Assembly (NCBI GenBank): GCA_902803265.1
Contig: CADCPD010000044.1
Location: 1 to 17,108 of the forward strand
DNA length: 17,108 nucleotides
Direction of reading: 5' to 3'
Origin: an uncultured bacterium
Lineage (GTDB): Bacteria > Cyanobacteriota > Vampirovibrionia > Gastranaerophilales > Gastranaerophilaceae
Below, piece after piece: positions 6,312-14,190 of the stretch. The notes under the pieces were generated by a model. That model made no database searches. It had not been told where the DNA came from and saw only the letters and a list, made by a program, of their open reading frames with translations. Each line of letters begins with the position of its first letter. Positions within the stretch are counted from its first letter, which is position 1. The position numbers were made by a program, and so were the translations under genes.

Positions 6312-7679
6312 CTAAAAACAACAAACTCTTAATGTATCGTTTATTGTGGAGGTTTCAATACATTTTATTGATAGTTTTTTTGATAAATTTTGATTAGTTA
6401 ATTTTGGAACTATCGCTGTTTTAAACCCAAGTTTTTCTGCTTCAATAAGTCGTTTTTCAATATTATTTATGGAACGAATTTCTCCTGATAATCCAATTTC
6501 ACCGATAATAACAGTTTTATTATCAACTAATTTATCTTTAAAACATGAAACAATCGCAACTGCAATGCCTAAATCTGCCGCAGGCTCTTTAATATCAATA
6601 CCTCCTATTACATTAACGTAAACATCTTGTTTTGAAAAATTTAGGCCTACTCTTTTTTCCAGTACTGCCAAAATTTGTAAAACACGATTTGTATCAACGC
6701 CATTTGTAACGCGTCTTGGTGCTGGATATGATGTTGAACCTACAAGAGCTTGTATTTCTACTAAAATTGGTCTTGTTCCTTCGTTTGTTACAATGACAAC
6801 ACTGCCTGTAGAATTTTCATGGTTTATATCAAGAAAAATATCACCGGAATTTGTTATTTCTACAAGTCCCGTATCTTTCATATCAAAAAGTCCGACTTCT
6901 GATGTTGTTCCGAAGCGGTTTTTAATTGCTCTCAAAATACGATATGATTTATATTTATCGCCTTCAAATTGAATAACTACATCAACCATATGTTCAAGCA
7001 TCTTAGGTCCTGCAATATTACCCTCTTTCGTTACATGACCAATTACTACTACCGTTATATTTTCGCATTTTGCAAGATGCATTAAGATATTACAGCACTC
7101 TCTTATTTGTGAAATACTTCCTGCAGAGCTTGTTATAGTGTTAGTGAAAACTGCCTGCACGCTGTCTATTATTAAAAAATCAGGTTTTAATTCCGATATT
7201 TGAGATTTAATACATTCAATATTTGTTTGAGAATAAACATACAAAGAATCACTTTTTATATTTAATCTTTCAGCTCTTGATTTTATTTGAGAAGCGCTTT
7301 CTTCTGCTGACGCATAAAGAACTTTTTTACCCTGTTCACAAAGTCTTCCGCTTGTTTGAAGTACAAGAGTTGATTTACCAATACCGGGGTCGCCTGCGAG
7401 TAATACAAGAGAGCCTTGCACAAAACCTCCACCTAAAACTCTGTCAAATTCAGAAATATTTGTACTTGTTCTGAATTCGTCGTTAACTTCTATATCATTA
7501 ATAAGTGTTGGTTTTGTATCATTTTGAAAGATTTCGGAATGTTCTGTTTTGGGTGTTAAATCTTGTTCAACTTCTTCTACAAACGAACTCCAAGCATTAC
7601 AATTCGGACATTTACCAATATATCTTATACTTTCATATCCACATTGCTGACATATAAACTTTGTTTTAACTTTTGCCAT
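6312..7679 (-). CDS. radA: DNA repair protein RadA
   Basis: RadA (Sms) is a RecA-related ATPase/helicase that processes branched recombination intermediates. At 455 residues it has the usual length. In order: N-terminal zinc finger with C10, C13, C24 and C27; Walker A GDPGIGKST (96-104); Walker B-like FLIIDSVQ (168-175); the RadA-specific KNRFG motif (253-257); and a C-terminal Lon-protease-like domain with GGIDIKEPAADLGIA, which lacks protease function in this family. ATG at 7679 lies 6 bases after the fcl stop with only a weak GGA upstream, so it is probably translationally coupled to fcl. Confidence 0.97.
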   Translation of the reverse strand: MAKVKTKFICQQCGYESIRYIGKCPNCNAWSSFVEEVEQDLTPKTEHSEIFQNDTKPTLINDIEVNDEFRTSTNISEFDRVLGGGFVQGSLVLLAGDPGIGKSTLVLQTSGRLCEQGKKVLYASAEESASQIKSRAERLNIKSDSLYVYSQTNIECIKSQISELKPDFLIIDSVQAVFTNTITSSAGSISQIRECCNILMHLAKCENITVVVIGHVTKEGNIAGPKMLEHMVDVVIQFEGDKYKSYRILRAIKNRFGTTSEVGLFDMKDTGLVEITNSGDIFLDINHENSTGSVVIVTNEGTRPILVEIQALVGSTSYPAPRRVTNGVDTNRVLQILAVLEKRVGLNFSKQDVYVNVIGGIDIKEPAADLGIAVAIVSCFKDKLVDNKTVIIGEIGLSGEIRSINNIEKRLIEAEKLGFKTAIVPKLTNQNLSKKLSIKCIETSTINDTLRVCCF

Positions 7680-7685
7680 ATTTTA

Positions 7686-8738
7686 TTAATCCAAACTCAA
7701 ATACCAATTATAAAAGTCGGTTATACCTTGTTCTAAATCTATCTTAGGTTCCCAGCCAAGTCTTTTTATGTGAGTTGCATCCATTAATTTACGAGGAGTT
7801 CCGTTCGGTTTAGTTTTATCGTAAACAATTTCACCATCAAAGCCAACAACTCTTTTTACAAGTTCAAACAAGTCTTTTAATTGAATATCATCACCTTTGG
7901 TAATATTGACAAGTTCTCCGACTTCGTCATAATCTTTATTTTTTAACAGGTAGACACAAGCATCTGCCAGATCATCAGAGCACATCATTTCTCTGTAAAC
8001 CGAGCCGTCGCCCCAAAGAACAACTTTATCTCGATAGGCACCTAATTCGTTTAAAATTTCTTCCAAATTATTATCTGTTACTTTTTCATCCAAACCCCAG
8101 CCTAATTTATATCTGTGAACATCTTTTTTAATTGCTTCAAAATCGTTATTTCTGAGTAATTTGGCAAGATGAAATCTTCTTAAAATCATAGGTAAAAGGT
8201 GTGCGGTTTCCATATTAAAATTATCACCTATTCCATATTGATTTGTAGGCATAGCTGAAATAAAGTTTGTACCGTATTGTTGATTATAATAACGGCATAA
8301 TTTTATAATTGAAATTTTTGCCAAAGCATATGCTTCGTTTGTTTTTTCAAGTTCTGATGTTAAAAGACAATCTTCTTTCATCGGTTGTGGTGCCATTCTT
8401 GGATAAATGCATGATGAACCAAGATTTAGTAATTTTTTGACACCATATTTGTATGAAGCATGAACGATGTTTGTTCCTATCATAAGATTTTGGTATATAA
8501 ATTCTGCGGGATATGTAGAATTTGCCATAATCCCACCAACTTTCGCCGCTGCAAGAATTACATATTCAGGTCTCTCTTTTTCAAAAAATTCATTAACTTG
8601 TGCCTGATTACATAAATCAAGTTCTTTATGAGATCTTGTAATTATATTGGTAAAACCTTCATTTTTAAGTTTTCTGTGAATGGCACTACCAACTAAACCT
8701 CTGTGTCCTGTTAAAAAAATTTTTGAATCTTTTTTCAT
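7686..8738 (-). CDS. fcl: GDP-L-fucose synthase
   Basis: Fcl (WcaG) carries out the epimerase and NADPH-dependent reductase steps from GDP-4-keto-6-deoxymannose to GDP-L-fucose in the cytosol. The short-chain dehydrogenase fold shows the TGHRGLVGSA nucleotide-binding loop (10-19). The active-site residues are present: S108 and C110 in GSSCIYP, Y137 and K141 in YALAK, and H180 in the segment before LLPMILRRFH. At 350 residues it is longer than the E. coli enzyme (about 320) because of an insert near 191-238 (DFEAIKKDVHRYKLGW...), a feature I associate with Bacteroides-type Fcl. It leads a minus-strand set with radA, the ABC exporter and glyS. Its promoter is the extended -10 box at 8764-8772; the Shine-Dalgarno sequence is weak. 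Its partner gmd is about 900 bases upstream, across the divergent DUF1796 gene. Confidence 0.95.
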   Translation of the reverse strand: MKKDSKIFLTGHRGLVGSAIHRKLKNEGFTNIITRSHKELDLCNQAQVNEFFEKERPEYVILAAAKVGGIMANSTYPAEFIYQNLMIGTNIVHASYKYGVKKLLNLGSSCIYPRMAPQPMKEDCLLTSELEKTNEAYALAKISIIKLCRYYNQQYGTNFISAMPTNQYGIGDNFNMETAHLLPMILRRFHLAKLLRNNDFEAIKKDVHRYKLGWGLDEKVTDNNLEEILNELGAYRDKVVLWGDGSVYREMMCSDDLADACVYLLKNKDYDEVGELVNITKGDDIQLKDLFELVKRVVGFDGEIVYDKTKPNGTPRKLMDATHIKRLGWEPKIDLEQGITDFYNWYLSLD

Positions 8739-8763
8739 TTTTCTATACTATCTTTCGTTCAGT

Positions 8764-8772
8764 ATTATACCA
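8764..8772 (-). promoter_or_regulatory. Extended -10 promoter for fcl
   Basis: On the minus strand TGGTATAAT is a perfect extended -10 (TGn then TATAAT). No good -35 box is seen, as is common for this class. The predicted start is near 8757, giving a leader of about 19 bases. It lies back to back with the plus-strand promoter at 8786-8794 in a 77-bp divergent spacer. Confidence 0.6.
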
Positions 8773-8785
8773 TTAAAAAATATTA

Positions 8786-8794
8786 TGATATACT
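8786..8794 (+). promoter_or_regulatory. Extended -10 promoter for the DUF1796 gene at 8816
   Basis: TGATATACT fits the extended -10 pattern with one mismatch. The predicted start is near 8801, immediately before the Shine-Dalgarno sequence AAAGGTG, giving a leader of about 15 bases. It faces away from the fcl promoter, with the two boxes only 13 bases apart, so the two could be regulated or compete together. Confidence 0.5.
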
Positions 8795-8815
8795 TGTCTA
8801 AAAAGGTGTATTAAT

Positions 8816-9580
8816 ATGAAAAGAAAATATGATGTAATGATAAGTATTGGTGAGGCGTGTACATGTACAGAAACGCTCAGAAAAGCTAATTTGGTGCATC
8901 AATCTTATCCGTTTGACTGGAACACAGGCATAAATGTTTCTGACAAAGTGGATATAATAGTTAACGATTTCAAAGATTTCTTTAATAAAGAAGATTTGGA
9001 ACCAACAGGTAAAATTACCGGTAGAAGAGGAAAAGAATCTTATCTGTACATTGATAAAATAAATAAAATGCACTTTGTACATGATTTTCCTATTACTCAA
9101 AATTTTGATGAAGCTTATGAAATATCTTATGAAAGATACCAACGAAGAATTAAACGCTTTTATGATGTGATACATAATTCACAAAAAACGTTACTTGTTT
9201 TCATTGAATATCAATTATCAGAATCTCCTTTACAAAACAAAGAAGATTTAATCGAAATATATAATAAATTAAAAGAGAAATTCCCTAATGATAATGTTGA
9301 CTTAATGTATATAAAGTTTGATTGGGATATAGATTTTAAAAAAAGAGAAAAAGTACAATTAACTGATAATATTTATTATACTCGTTTTAATTATTCAAAA
9401 ATTCCAAAAACAGATTTAGATGCAGTTGTTAACTATAAGTTATTAATAAAGGCAGTAAAAGAATATGCCGATTTAGATATTAGTCTTTTAGAAAAAATAC
9501 AAAAAAGAATAGGTATAACTATTCATTTAATGTCTAAAAGAATTAAACGAATGAAAGAACTAAAAAAGAACGGTAGATAA
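8816..9580 (+). CDS. DUF1796 family putative papain-like cysteine peptidase (first copy)
   Basis: The 254-residue protein starts with the family pattern ISIGEACTC (C15, probably the nucleophile of the SLGxxC motif), then QSYPFDWN (29-36), FVHDFP (H89, D90) and ERYQRRIKRF (106-115). These match the DUF1796 (PF08795) family, described as putative papain-like cysteine peptidases; the residues C15, H89 and D90 would suit a catalytic set. No experimental function is known to me. There is no signal peptide, and the C-terminus is lysine-rich and possibly amphipathic. ATG at 8816 has the Shine-Dalgarno sequence AAAGGTG. It lies between fcl and gmd, and a diverged relative is at 14191-14994. A role in glycan or glycolipid processing is inferred from context only. 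Its stop codon lies in the loop of the terminator at 9563-9595. Confidence 0.8.
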   Translation: MKRKYDVMISIGEACTCTETLRKANLVHQSYPFDWNTGINVSDKVDIIVNDFKDFFNKEDLEPTGKITGRRGKESYLYIDKINKMHFVHDFPITQNFDEAYEISYERYQRRIKRFYDVIHNSQKTLLVFIEYQLSESPLQNKEDLIEIYNKLKEKFPNDNVDLMYIKFDWDIDFKKREKVQLTDNIYYTRFNYSKIPKTDLDAVVNYKLLIKAVKEYADLDISLLEKIQKRIGITIHLMSKRIKRMKELKKNGR

Positions 9581-9595
9581 ATTACCGTTCTTTTT
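9563..9595. terminator. Bidirectional rho-independent terminator between convergent genes
   Basis: A 13-bp perfect stem (9563-9575 with 9583-9595, core AGAACGGTA/TACCGTTCT) encloses a 7-base loop. The plus strand continues into ATTTTATTTTT, and the minus strand ends in a TTCTTTTTT tract, so it can stop transcription both ways. The TAA of the plus-strand DUF1796 gene (9578-9580) lies in the loop. The gmd stop at 9614 is 18 bases away. Confidence 0.9.
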
Positions 9596-9613
9596 ATTTT
9601 ATTTTTAATGAAA

Positions 9614-10702
9614 TTAAACTTCTTGAGGAACTAAAACTTCATATCCGCTTTCTCTTAAAGTTTTTTCCTTTTTAGCAAGTTCAAGATCACTTTCAACCAT
9701 TTCTTTAACTAATGCTTTTAAATCATAAGTAGGTTTCCAACCAAGTTCAGTTCTTGCTTTAGTGCTATCACCTAAAAGTAAATCAACTTCTGCCGGTCTA
9801 AAATAACGAGGATCAACTTCTATTAGTGTTTTACCTGTTGCTTTATCAATACCTTTTTCATCAACACCGCTGCCAACGAAATCAAGTTCTATTCCTAATT
9901 CTTCAAAAGTCATTCTGCAGAAATCACGAATTGATGTTGTAACTCCTGTTGCAAGAACAAAATTATCCGGTTTATCATGTTGAAGAATTCTCCACATACC
10001 TTCAACATAATCTTTGGCATGTCCCCAGTCACGTTTAGAATCAAGATTTCCTAAATATAATTTGTCTTGTAATCCAACTTTTATTTTAGTTGCAGCCATT
10101 GTAATTTTTCTTGTTACGAACGTTTCCCCGCGTCTTGGTGATTCGTGGTTAAATAAAATACCGTTAGAAGCAAACATTCCGAAACTTTCTCTATAGTTTA
10201 CGCAAATCCAATATGCATACAATTTCGCAACTGCATATGGTGAACGCGGATAAAATGGTGTTGTTTCTTTTTGAATTGGTTCTTGGATTAATCCGTATAA
10301 TTCTGATGTTGAAGCTTGATAGAATTTAGTTTTCTTTTCTAATTTATTCATTCTAATTGCTTCTAAAAGTCTTAATGTCCCTAAAGCATCACAGTCTGCA
10401 GTGTATTCAGGACAATCCCAAGATACTTTAACGTGAGATTGAGCTGCAAGGTTATATATTTCATCCGGTTCTATATCATGAACTAATCTTGTTAAATTTG
10501 ATGAATCAGATAAATCTCCGTAATGTAAAATAAATTTTGCATCTTTATTATGAATATCTTGATATAAATGATCTATTCTTGATGTATTAAAAGAAGAAGA
10601 ACGTCTTTTTATACCGTGAACTTCATAACCTTTATCCAATAAAAGTTCTGCCAAATACGAACCATCTTGTCCTGTTATCCCTGTTATTAATGCTTTTTTC
10701 AT
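9614..10702 (-). CDS. gmd: GDP-mannose 4,6-dehydratase
   Basis: Gmd converts GDP-D-mannose to GDP-4-keto-6-deoxymannose in the cytosol. The 362-residue short-chain dehydrogenase has the nucleotide-binding loop TGITGQDGSYLAE (7-19), the Gmd-specific KRRSSSFNTSRIDHLY (32-47), and the catalytic set T132, E134, Y156 and K160 (in STSELYG and YAVAK). NHESPRRGETFVTRKI (185-200) is another strong family marker. It is intact and of standard length. The start at 10702 has a good Shine-Dalgarno sequence, GAGGAG. It lies 50 bases downstream of the acetyltransferase and is probably co-transcribed, although the spacer is AT-rich enough to hide another promoter. Its product can feed both Fcl and the aminotransferase at 11923. 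Confidence 0.97.
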   Translation of the reverse strand: MKKALITGITGQDGSYLAELLLDKGYEVHGIKRRSSSFNTSRIDHLYQDIHNKDAKFILHYGDLSDSSNLTRLVHDIEPDEIYNLAAQSHVKVSWDCPEYTADCDALGTLRLLEAIRMNKLEKKTKFYQASTSELYGLIQEPIQKETTPFYPRSPYAVAKLYAYWICVNYRESFGMFASNGILFNHESPRRGETFVTRKITMAATKIKVGLQDKLYLGNLDSKRDWGHAKDYVEGMWRILQHDKPDNFVLATGVTTSIRDFCRMTFEELGIELDFVGSGVDEKGIDKATGKTLIEVDPRYFRPAEVDLLLGDSTKARTELGWKPTYDLKALVKEMVESDLELAKKEKTLRESGYEVLVPQEV

Positions 10703-10752
10703 TAAAAAATTCTCCTCAAAATTTATAATGTAAATATTTTAACACACAATTT

Positions 10753-11433
10753 TTAAAATTCCCATTTTACACCACGTTTTACTACTTTTGCAGGTAATCC
10801 GCCTATTACGGTATAAGGTTCTGTAAAAGCTTTTGTTACAACTGCATGATTAGCGACAATAGTGTAATCCGGTATTATAACATTTTTCAAAATTGTATTA
10901 AAGCCTGTTAGCCAAACATTATTACCAATTTTTATATCTCCGTCAGGATTTATAATTTCGTTTGTATTTAGGTCTCTAATTTTATGTCCATCACATGTTC
11001 TTACTGTTAAAAATCTTGCTTTGGTGTTATCACCTATTTCAATCTTGTTGTTTTCTTTTTTATGAAATAAAAAATATCCGTCTTTTAAACCAAAATTTTT
11101 ACCAATAATAAGCTGCGAGCCTTTGGCTTCTGTCATAACTTCCATTTCTCTAATATAATCGTCAGAAGAACCAATTTCTATTACAGATTCATCATCAAAT
11201 GTAAAATCACATTTTATAAATCTGGGCATTGGACTATGTACTTTTAATATTGCATTAGAACCGTGAAAATGAGTTTTTATTCCAAATATAAAAGGTACCC
11301 TATGTTCTTTGCCTTTTTTATCTATGATAATTATTTTGTTATTACCACCAAAAGGAAGGACGAAATTAAGTTTTATGCCAAATAATTTTAAAAATAATCT
11401 GCGATTTTCTTTTCTAAATTCAAATAGTTTCAT
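10753..11433 (-). CDS. Hexapeptide-repeat (left-handed beta-helix) acetyltransferase
   Basis: The 226 residues hold imperfect [LIV]-G-x4 hexapeptide turns (IEIGSS, LIIGKN, IEIGDN, IKIGNNVWLT) and the classic ending NVIIPDYTIVANHAVVTKAF...VIGGLPAKVVKRG, typical of WbbJ/CatB/xenobiotic-type O- or N-acetyltransferases that use acetyl-CoA. H150 in CDGHKI is the probable catalytic histidine. It would work as a trimer in the cytosol and acetylate a sugar hydroxyl or an amino sugar. The N-terminus (LFLKLFGIKLNF) resembles a short tag found at the C-termini of other glycan-locus proteins here. There is no Shine-Dalgarno sequence. TAAAAT at 11445-11440 lies exactly six bases before the ATG, so the mRNA may be leaderless. 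The acceptor sugar is unknown; perosamine is one possibility. Confidence 0.85.
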   Translation of the reverse strand: MKLFEFRKENRRLFLKLFGIKLNFVLPFGGNNKIIIIDKKGKEHRVPFIFGIKTHFHGSNAILKVHSPMPRFIKCDFTFDDESVIEIGSSDDYIREMEVMTEAKGSQLIIGKNFGLKDGYFLFHKKENNKIEIGDNTKARFLTVRTCDGHKIRDLNTNEIINPDGDIKIGNNVWLTGFNTILKNVIIPDYTIVANHAVVTKAFTEPYTVIGGLPAKVVKRGVKWEF

Positions 11434-11439
11434 AGGAAC

Positions 11440-11448
11440 ATTTTATCA
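11440..11448 (-). promoter_or_regulatory. Extended -10 promoter directly before the acetyltransferase start (leaderless type)
   Basis: TGATAAAAT on the minus strand is an extended -10 with one mismatch. Six bases (GTTCCT) separate it from the ATG at 11433, which would place the transcription start on the start codon itself. No Shine-Dalgarno sequence exists for this gene, which supports the reading. Confidence 0.5.
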
Positions 11449-11470
11449 TAAAAAATATTTATACTATAAT
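11443..11470 (+). promoter_or_regulatory. Promoter of the cupin-aminotransferase-glycosyltransferase set
   Basis: TTATCA (11443-11448, 4 of 6) and TATAAT (11465-11470, consensus) are 16 bases apart. The predicted start is near 11477, leaving about 12 bases with the Shine-Dalgarno sequence AAGGAAG. It overlaps the divergent acetyltransferase promoter, so one RNA polymerase could exclude the other in this 55-bp spacer. Confidence 0.55.
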
Positions 11471-11488
11471 AAATGAAAAAGGAAGATT

Positions 11489-11923
11489 ATGGAAAATATT
11501 AAACAAATTGAACATAACGGTAAAATTTTAGCAATAATAATTGGTAAAAATTATTCAAAAGACGGTGTAGAATTTTTTACACCAAATGATTTTTCGCAAC
11601 AATTAGCTTATATGAAACATCCAAAAGGAAAACAAATTGATGCTCATACACACAATGTTATTGCGAGAGAAGTTTCATACACAAAAGAAGTTTTAATAAT
11701 CAGAAAAGGAAAACTAAGAGTAGATTTTTACGAAGAAAATCAAACATATATTGAAAGTCATATTGTAGAAGAAGGTGATATAATCCTTTTAGCATTTGGC
11801 GGACATGGTTTTGAATGTTTGGAAGAAGTTGAAATGGTTGAAATAAAACAAGGTCCGTATCTTGGCGATCAAGATAAAGTCAGATTTAAAGGCATAGAAA
11901 GTAATGAGGTTAAATTAGTATAA
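11489..11923 (+). CDS. Cupin-domain protein of the glycan locus
   Basis: A 144-residue single-domain cupin. Motif 1 provides H53, H55 and E67 (AHTHN...KEVLIIRKGKL) and motif 2 provides H106 (GDIILLAFGGHGFE), the usual 3-His/1-Glu metal site. It is soluble. The TAA stop overlaps the ATG of the aminotransferase by one base (TAATG), so the two are coupled and probably act on the same sugar. It does not look like FdtA/WxcM ketoisomerases, which use a different motif set, and it is shorter than RmlC epimerases. A sugar epimerase or isomerase step, or a ligand-binding role, remains possible. ATG at 11489 has the Shine-Dalgarno sequence AAGGAAG. Confidence 0.82.
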   Translation: MENIKQIEHNGKILAIIIGKNYSKDGVEFFTPNDFSQQLAYMKHPKGKQIDAHTHNVIAREVSYTKEVLIIRKGKLRVDFYEENQTYIESHIVEEGDIILLAFGGHGFECLEEVEMVEIKQGPYLGDQDKVRFKGIESNEVKLV

Positions 11924-13047
11924 TGACTCACCAATTCATTCCGGTTTGCGAACCTTATTTAAATGGTAATGAAAAAAAATATGTTGCTGATTGTATGGAA
12001 ACTGGTTGGATTTCATCATCAGGCAAATATGTAAAGGCTTTTGAAGAAGAATTTTCAAAATATTGTGATTGTAATTACGGCGTTGCGGTTTGTAACGGTA
12101 CGGTTTCTCTTCACTTGGCACTTTCTGCTTTAGGTATAGGTAAAGGTGATGAGGTTATTATTCCCGATTTTACAATGATAGCTTCAGCTTATGCCGTTTG
12201 CTATACAGGAGCAAAACCTGTTTTTGTTGATGCAGATAAAGAAACTTGGAATATTGATGTTACAAAAATAGAAGAAAAAATTACTGACAAAACGAAAGCT
12301 ATTATGCCGGTTCATATTTTTGGTAATCCTTGTAATATGGATGAAATTGAAAAAATTGCTCAAAAACACGATTTGTTTATTGTAGAAGATGCTGCGGAAG
12401 CTCATGGTGCGACTTATGACGGTAAAAAAGTCGGAAGTTTTTCTGATATAGCATCATTTTCTTTCTTTGCAAATAAAAATCTTACAACAGGCGAGGGCGG
12501 TATGGTTGTTATGAAAGAAGAAAAATACTACAACAAATGCCGTTATTTAAAAAATATGAGTTTCCCTATTAATGCACCTCGTATTTATGAACATAACGAT
12601 ATAGGTTTTAATTATCGTATGAGTAATATTCATGCGGCAATTGGTTTGGCGCAAGTTGAAAAAGCTGATGAATACAAAGAGTTGAGAATTAAAAATCATA
12701 ATCTTTATAAAGAATTTTTGAAAGATGTTAATGGCATAACATTCCAAAAAGATGAAGAAAATGCGGTTAATGTTTGCTGGATGAATACAATACTTTTAAA
12801 TCCGGAAATTTACGGTCATACAAAAGAAGAATTAATTTCTCATTTAAAAGAAAATGGTGTTGATACAAGATTACTATTTACCGGCATGCACAGACAAAAA
12901 TGTTTGTTAGCTTATGGCTGTGACGGAAGCGGTGAATATCATGTAACGGATAATTTAACCAAAAACGGGTTTTATTTACCATCAGCAAGTTCATTGAAAG
13001 AAGAAGATATTGAATATATTTGTAAATTAATAAAGGATTTTAGATAA
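11923..13047 (+). CDS. DegT/DnrJ/EryC1-family sugar aminotransferase, GDP-perosamine synthase-like
   Basis: A 374-residue PLP-dependent fold type I aminotransferase. Markers are PVCEPYLNGNEKKYV (7-21), GWISSSGKYV (28-37), NGTVSLHLAL (58-67), VEDAAEAHGA (154-163), and the PLP lysine K185 in FFANKNLTTGEGGM, followed by IGFNYRMSNIHAAIGLAQ. The EPYLxGNEKKYV start and EDAAEAHGATYxGKxVGSF stretch resemble GDP-perosamine synthase (Per/RfbE), which aminates GDP-4-keto-6-deoxymannose. That intermediate is what Gmd makes in this locus, so the assignment fits its context. Related enzymes use UDP- or dTDP-4-keto sugars, so the exact substrate is inferred. It overlaps the cupin gene by one base and abuts the GT4 gene without a gap. 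Confidence 0.9.
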   Translation: MTHQFIPVCEPYLNGNEKKYVADCMETGWISSSGKYVKAFEEEFSKYCDCNYGVAVCNGTVSLHLALSALGIGKGDEVIIPDFTMIASAYAVCYTGAKPVFVDADKETWNIDVTKIEEKITDKTKAIMPVHIFGNPCNMDEIEKIAQKHDLFIVEDAAEAHGATYDGKKVGSFSDIASFSFFANKNLTTGEGGMVVMKEEKYYNKCRYLKNMSFPINAPRIYEHNDIGFNYRMSNIHAAIGLAQVEKADEYKELRIKNHNLYKEFLKDVNGITFQKDEENAVNVCWMNTILLNPEIYGHTKEELISHLKENGVDTRLLFTGMHRQKCLLAYGCDGSGEYHVTDNLTKNGFYLPSASSLKEEDIEYICKLIKDFR

Positions 13048-14190
13048 ATGAGAATAGGATTTTATTTAGGAAAAATTCAAAAAGCAACCCACGGCGGCGG
13101 GCACACATTTGAAATAAATTTTATAAATTCTTTATTAAAATATGAAACTAAACACGAAATCCTTGTTTATTATGATTCTAAAAAAGGAAATATATTTAAA
13201 AATACTGATAAGGTTAAATTTATTAATGTCAGAAAAGAAGCAAAAGGCTTATATTTTATACCTTGGGTAAAGAAAAATATTTTTTCTTATATTGCAGAAA
13301 GAGACAAACTGGATTTAGTTTATTATTGTACGCCAAAATTCGCACCATGCGAAAAACCATATATTTTTACAGTTTGGGATTTAGGGCATAGAGTTGCTCC
13401 GTATTTTCCTGAGGTTTCAAGAAAAAAACAATTTTTTAAAAGAGAAGAAATGTACAATAATGCACTCCCAAGAGCTTCTAAAATTGTAATCGGTACTCAA
13501 GACGGTAAAAATGATATTTGCAAATACTATAATATTGATGAAAATAAAGTTGAATTAATTGAGATGCCAACACCTATGGATGTTTTTGAACTTCAAGGTG
13601 ATGATAAAATTTTAGAAAAATTAAATATTGAAAAGAATCAATATATTTATTATCCTGCGCAATTCTGGGCACATAAAAATCATTATGTTCTTGTTCAAAC
13701 ATTAAAAAAGTTAAAAGATAGAGATTCAAATTTAAAACTTGTTTTTACAGGTTCAAATCAGGGTAATATGAATTATATAAAAACTCAAGTTAAGAATTTG
13801 GATTTAGAAAAAGATGTTATTTTTGCAGGATTTGTTACAAGAGAAGAACTTGTTTCACTATATAAAAACTCTTTTGGATTAACATATGCGTCTTTATTAG
13901 GTCCTGATAATATCCCGCCACTGGAAGCAATGGCTGTCGGATGTCCTGTATTTATTTCAAATTTACAAGGTCATCTTGATCAGCTTGGAGATAGAGTAAC
14001 ATATTTCAATCCAATGAAACCTGAAGATTTAGCAGAAAAAATCATTAATTATCAAAGAAACGAAGAGCTAATAAACAGTAATAAGGATTTTGCTTATCAC
14101 AGAAACAGTGATTTTTATATGATAAAAGTTTTTAAATTGATTGATGAAATGACAAACTTAATGTCTCATTGGCACTTGAGTTATCAATAA
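13048..14190 (+). CDS. GT4-family glycosyltransferase
   Basis: A 380-residue GT-B enzyme. The N-terminal domain has the glycine-rich THGGGHTFE segment (14-22), where GT4 enzymes bind the acceptor or phosphate. The C-terminal donor domain has YPAQFWAHKNH (an N/K-rich donor-loop variant) and GPDNIPPLEAMAVGCPV, a version of the EX7E region in which the first Glu is Asp, as in the 'GPxNIPPLEAM' subgroup. It retains nucleotide-sugar donors in the cytosol and probably adds a sugar, perhaps perosamine or mannose, to the growing glycan. The ATG directly follows the aminotransferase TAA, with AAAGGA about 12 bases upstream, indicating one operon. It ends exactly where the convergent DUF1796 gene ends, with no room for a terminator. 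Confidence 0.92.
   Translation: MRIGFYLGKIQKATHGGGHTFEINFINSLLKYETKHEILVYYDSKKGNIFKNTDKVKFINVRKEAKGLYFIPWVKKNIFSYIAERDKLDLVYYCTPKFAPCEKPYIFTVWDLGHRVAPYFPEVSRKKQFFKREEMYNNALPRASKIVIGTQDGKNDICKYYNIDENKVELIEMPTPMDVFELQGDDKILEKLNIEKNQYIYYPAQFWAHKNHYVLVQTLKKLKDRDSNLKLVFTGSNQGNMNYIKTQVKNLDLEKDVIFAGFVTREELVSLYKNSFGLTYASLLGPDNIPPLEAMAVGCPVFISNLQGHLDQLGDRVTYFNPMKPEDLAEKIINYQRNEELINSNKDFAYHRNSDFYMIKVFKLIDEMTNLMSHWHLSYQ

Noticed and set aside
8798..9175. 125-residue minus-strand open frame
   Set aside because: It is antisense to the DUF1796 gene, which has a Shine-Dalgarno sequence and conserved family motifs; the reverse translation has no recognisable features.
13048..14190. GT4 enzyme with a broken catalytic EX7E motif
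   Set aside because: The first Glu is replaced by Asp-containing GPDNIPP, which is a usual variant in this GT4 subgroup, so it is not evidence of inactivation.
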